Under the pieces are notes generated by a model. The model was not told the DNA's origin and searched no databases. It worked only from the letters and a program-made list of their open reading frames with translations. 6,181 bases of DNA from the NCBI GenBank assembly GCA_031256095.1, contig JAIRRG010000081.1:1-6181 (forward strand), written 5' to 3'. This document shows positions 6,123 through 6,181 of this stretch, one piece after another. Origin of the DNA: Desulfobulbaceae bacterium (GTDB taxonomy: Bacteria; Desulfobacterota; Desulfobulbia; Desulfobulbales; Desulfocapsaceae). The translations under genes were made by a program, and so were the position numbers. Position 1 is the stretch's first letter. Each line of letters starts with the position of its first letter.

Positions 6123-6166
6123 TGACCCGGTTTTGATTGCCTACCGTACTTGACCCGGTCTTTTGG
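6123..6166 (+). repeat. Pair of direct repeats at the right edge, possibly the terminal repeats of an IS21-type element
   Basis: TGACCCGGTTTTG begins at 6123 and TGACCCGGTCTTTTGG at 6151, giving copies 28 bases apart that share TGACCCGGT and a T-run. Spaced direct copies of a TGACC...TTTTG-like motif just inside the end are what I associate with IS21-family elements, where they act as transposase-binding sites. GTGGAGTGA at 6172-6180 could be the ribosome binding site of a gene starting just beyond the window, as istA would. GGTCAC (6107-6112) and GTGACC (6122-6127) form a small inverted repeat around the first copy. The element's outer tip and any target duplication cannot be defined here. 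Confidence 0.35.
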
Positions 6167-6181
6167 CGGTCGTGGAGTGAA

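Noticed and set aside
6023..6136. Plus-strand 37-codon ORF beginning MYEKSRVAYF
   Set aside because: It starts immediately after the hairpin with no ribosome binding site and ends inside the edge repeats, so chance is the better explanation.

Overview
The window is a bacterial chromosomal segment of moderately high GC. Its core is a compact leftward (minus-strand) run of housekeeping genes: mnmA, then mtaB, then a short cinA-type gene. A large partial metallophosphoesterase gene follows in the same direction and runs off the left edge. A small lipoprotein gene points right near the right edge. The pairing of mnmA with an MtaB-type methylthiotransferase, the protein styles and the GC level would suit an anaerobic delta-proteobacterial lineage (Desulfobacterota/Desulfuromonadota). 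This is a guess from general impression; no rRNA or marker gene is present to confirm it.

Layout. Positions 1-1997 (minus): a calcineurin-like metallophosphoesterase with at least 665 codons. It has a strong ribosome binding site and its C-terminus lies outside the window. Positions 1998-2292: a 295-base gap with a candidate minus-strand promoter and short peptide-like stretches split by stops, possibly a decayed gene. Positions 2293-2913 (minus): a 206-residue CinA-type protein that joins about the first 42 residues of the CinA N-terminal domain directly to the complete C-terminal NMN deamidase (PncC) domain. About 200 residues of the usual CinA middle are missing. Positions 2903-4225 (minus): mtaB, the tRNA t6A37 methylthiotransferase. 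Positions 4235-5269 (minus): mnmA, the tRNA U34 2-thiouridylase. Positions 5270-5753: a 484-base divergent intergenic region with a good mnmA promoter candidate, a possible 33-codon ORF and an orphan Shine-Dalgarno. Positions 5754-5966 (plus): a 70-residue putative lipoprotein. Positions 5967-6181: non-coding as far as can be seen, with a perfect 10-bp inverted repeat and a pair of 28-base-spaced direct repeats at the edge that resemble the terminal repeats of an IS21-type insertion sequence.

How the genes fit together. MnmA and MtaB both modify the anticodon loop (position 34 and position 37), and their genes are 9 bases apart. mtaB and the cinA-type gene overlap by 11 bases. The three are therefore probably one translationally coupled operon driven from the promoter near 5345-5374. 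The metallophosphoesterase may be read from that operon or from its own promoter; no intrinsic terminator is visible between it and cinA. I did not find a clearly new multi-gene system. The points most worth a second look are the internally deleted CinA, the uncharacterised N-terminal half of the metallophosphoesterase, and the edge repeats.
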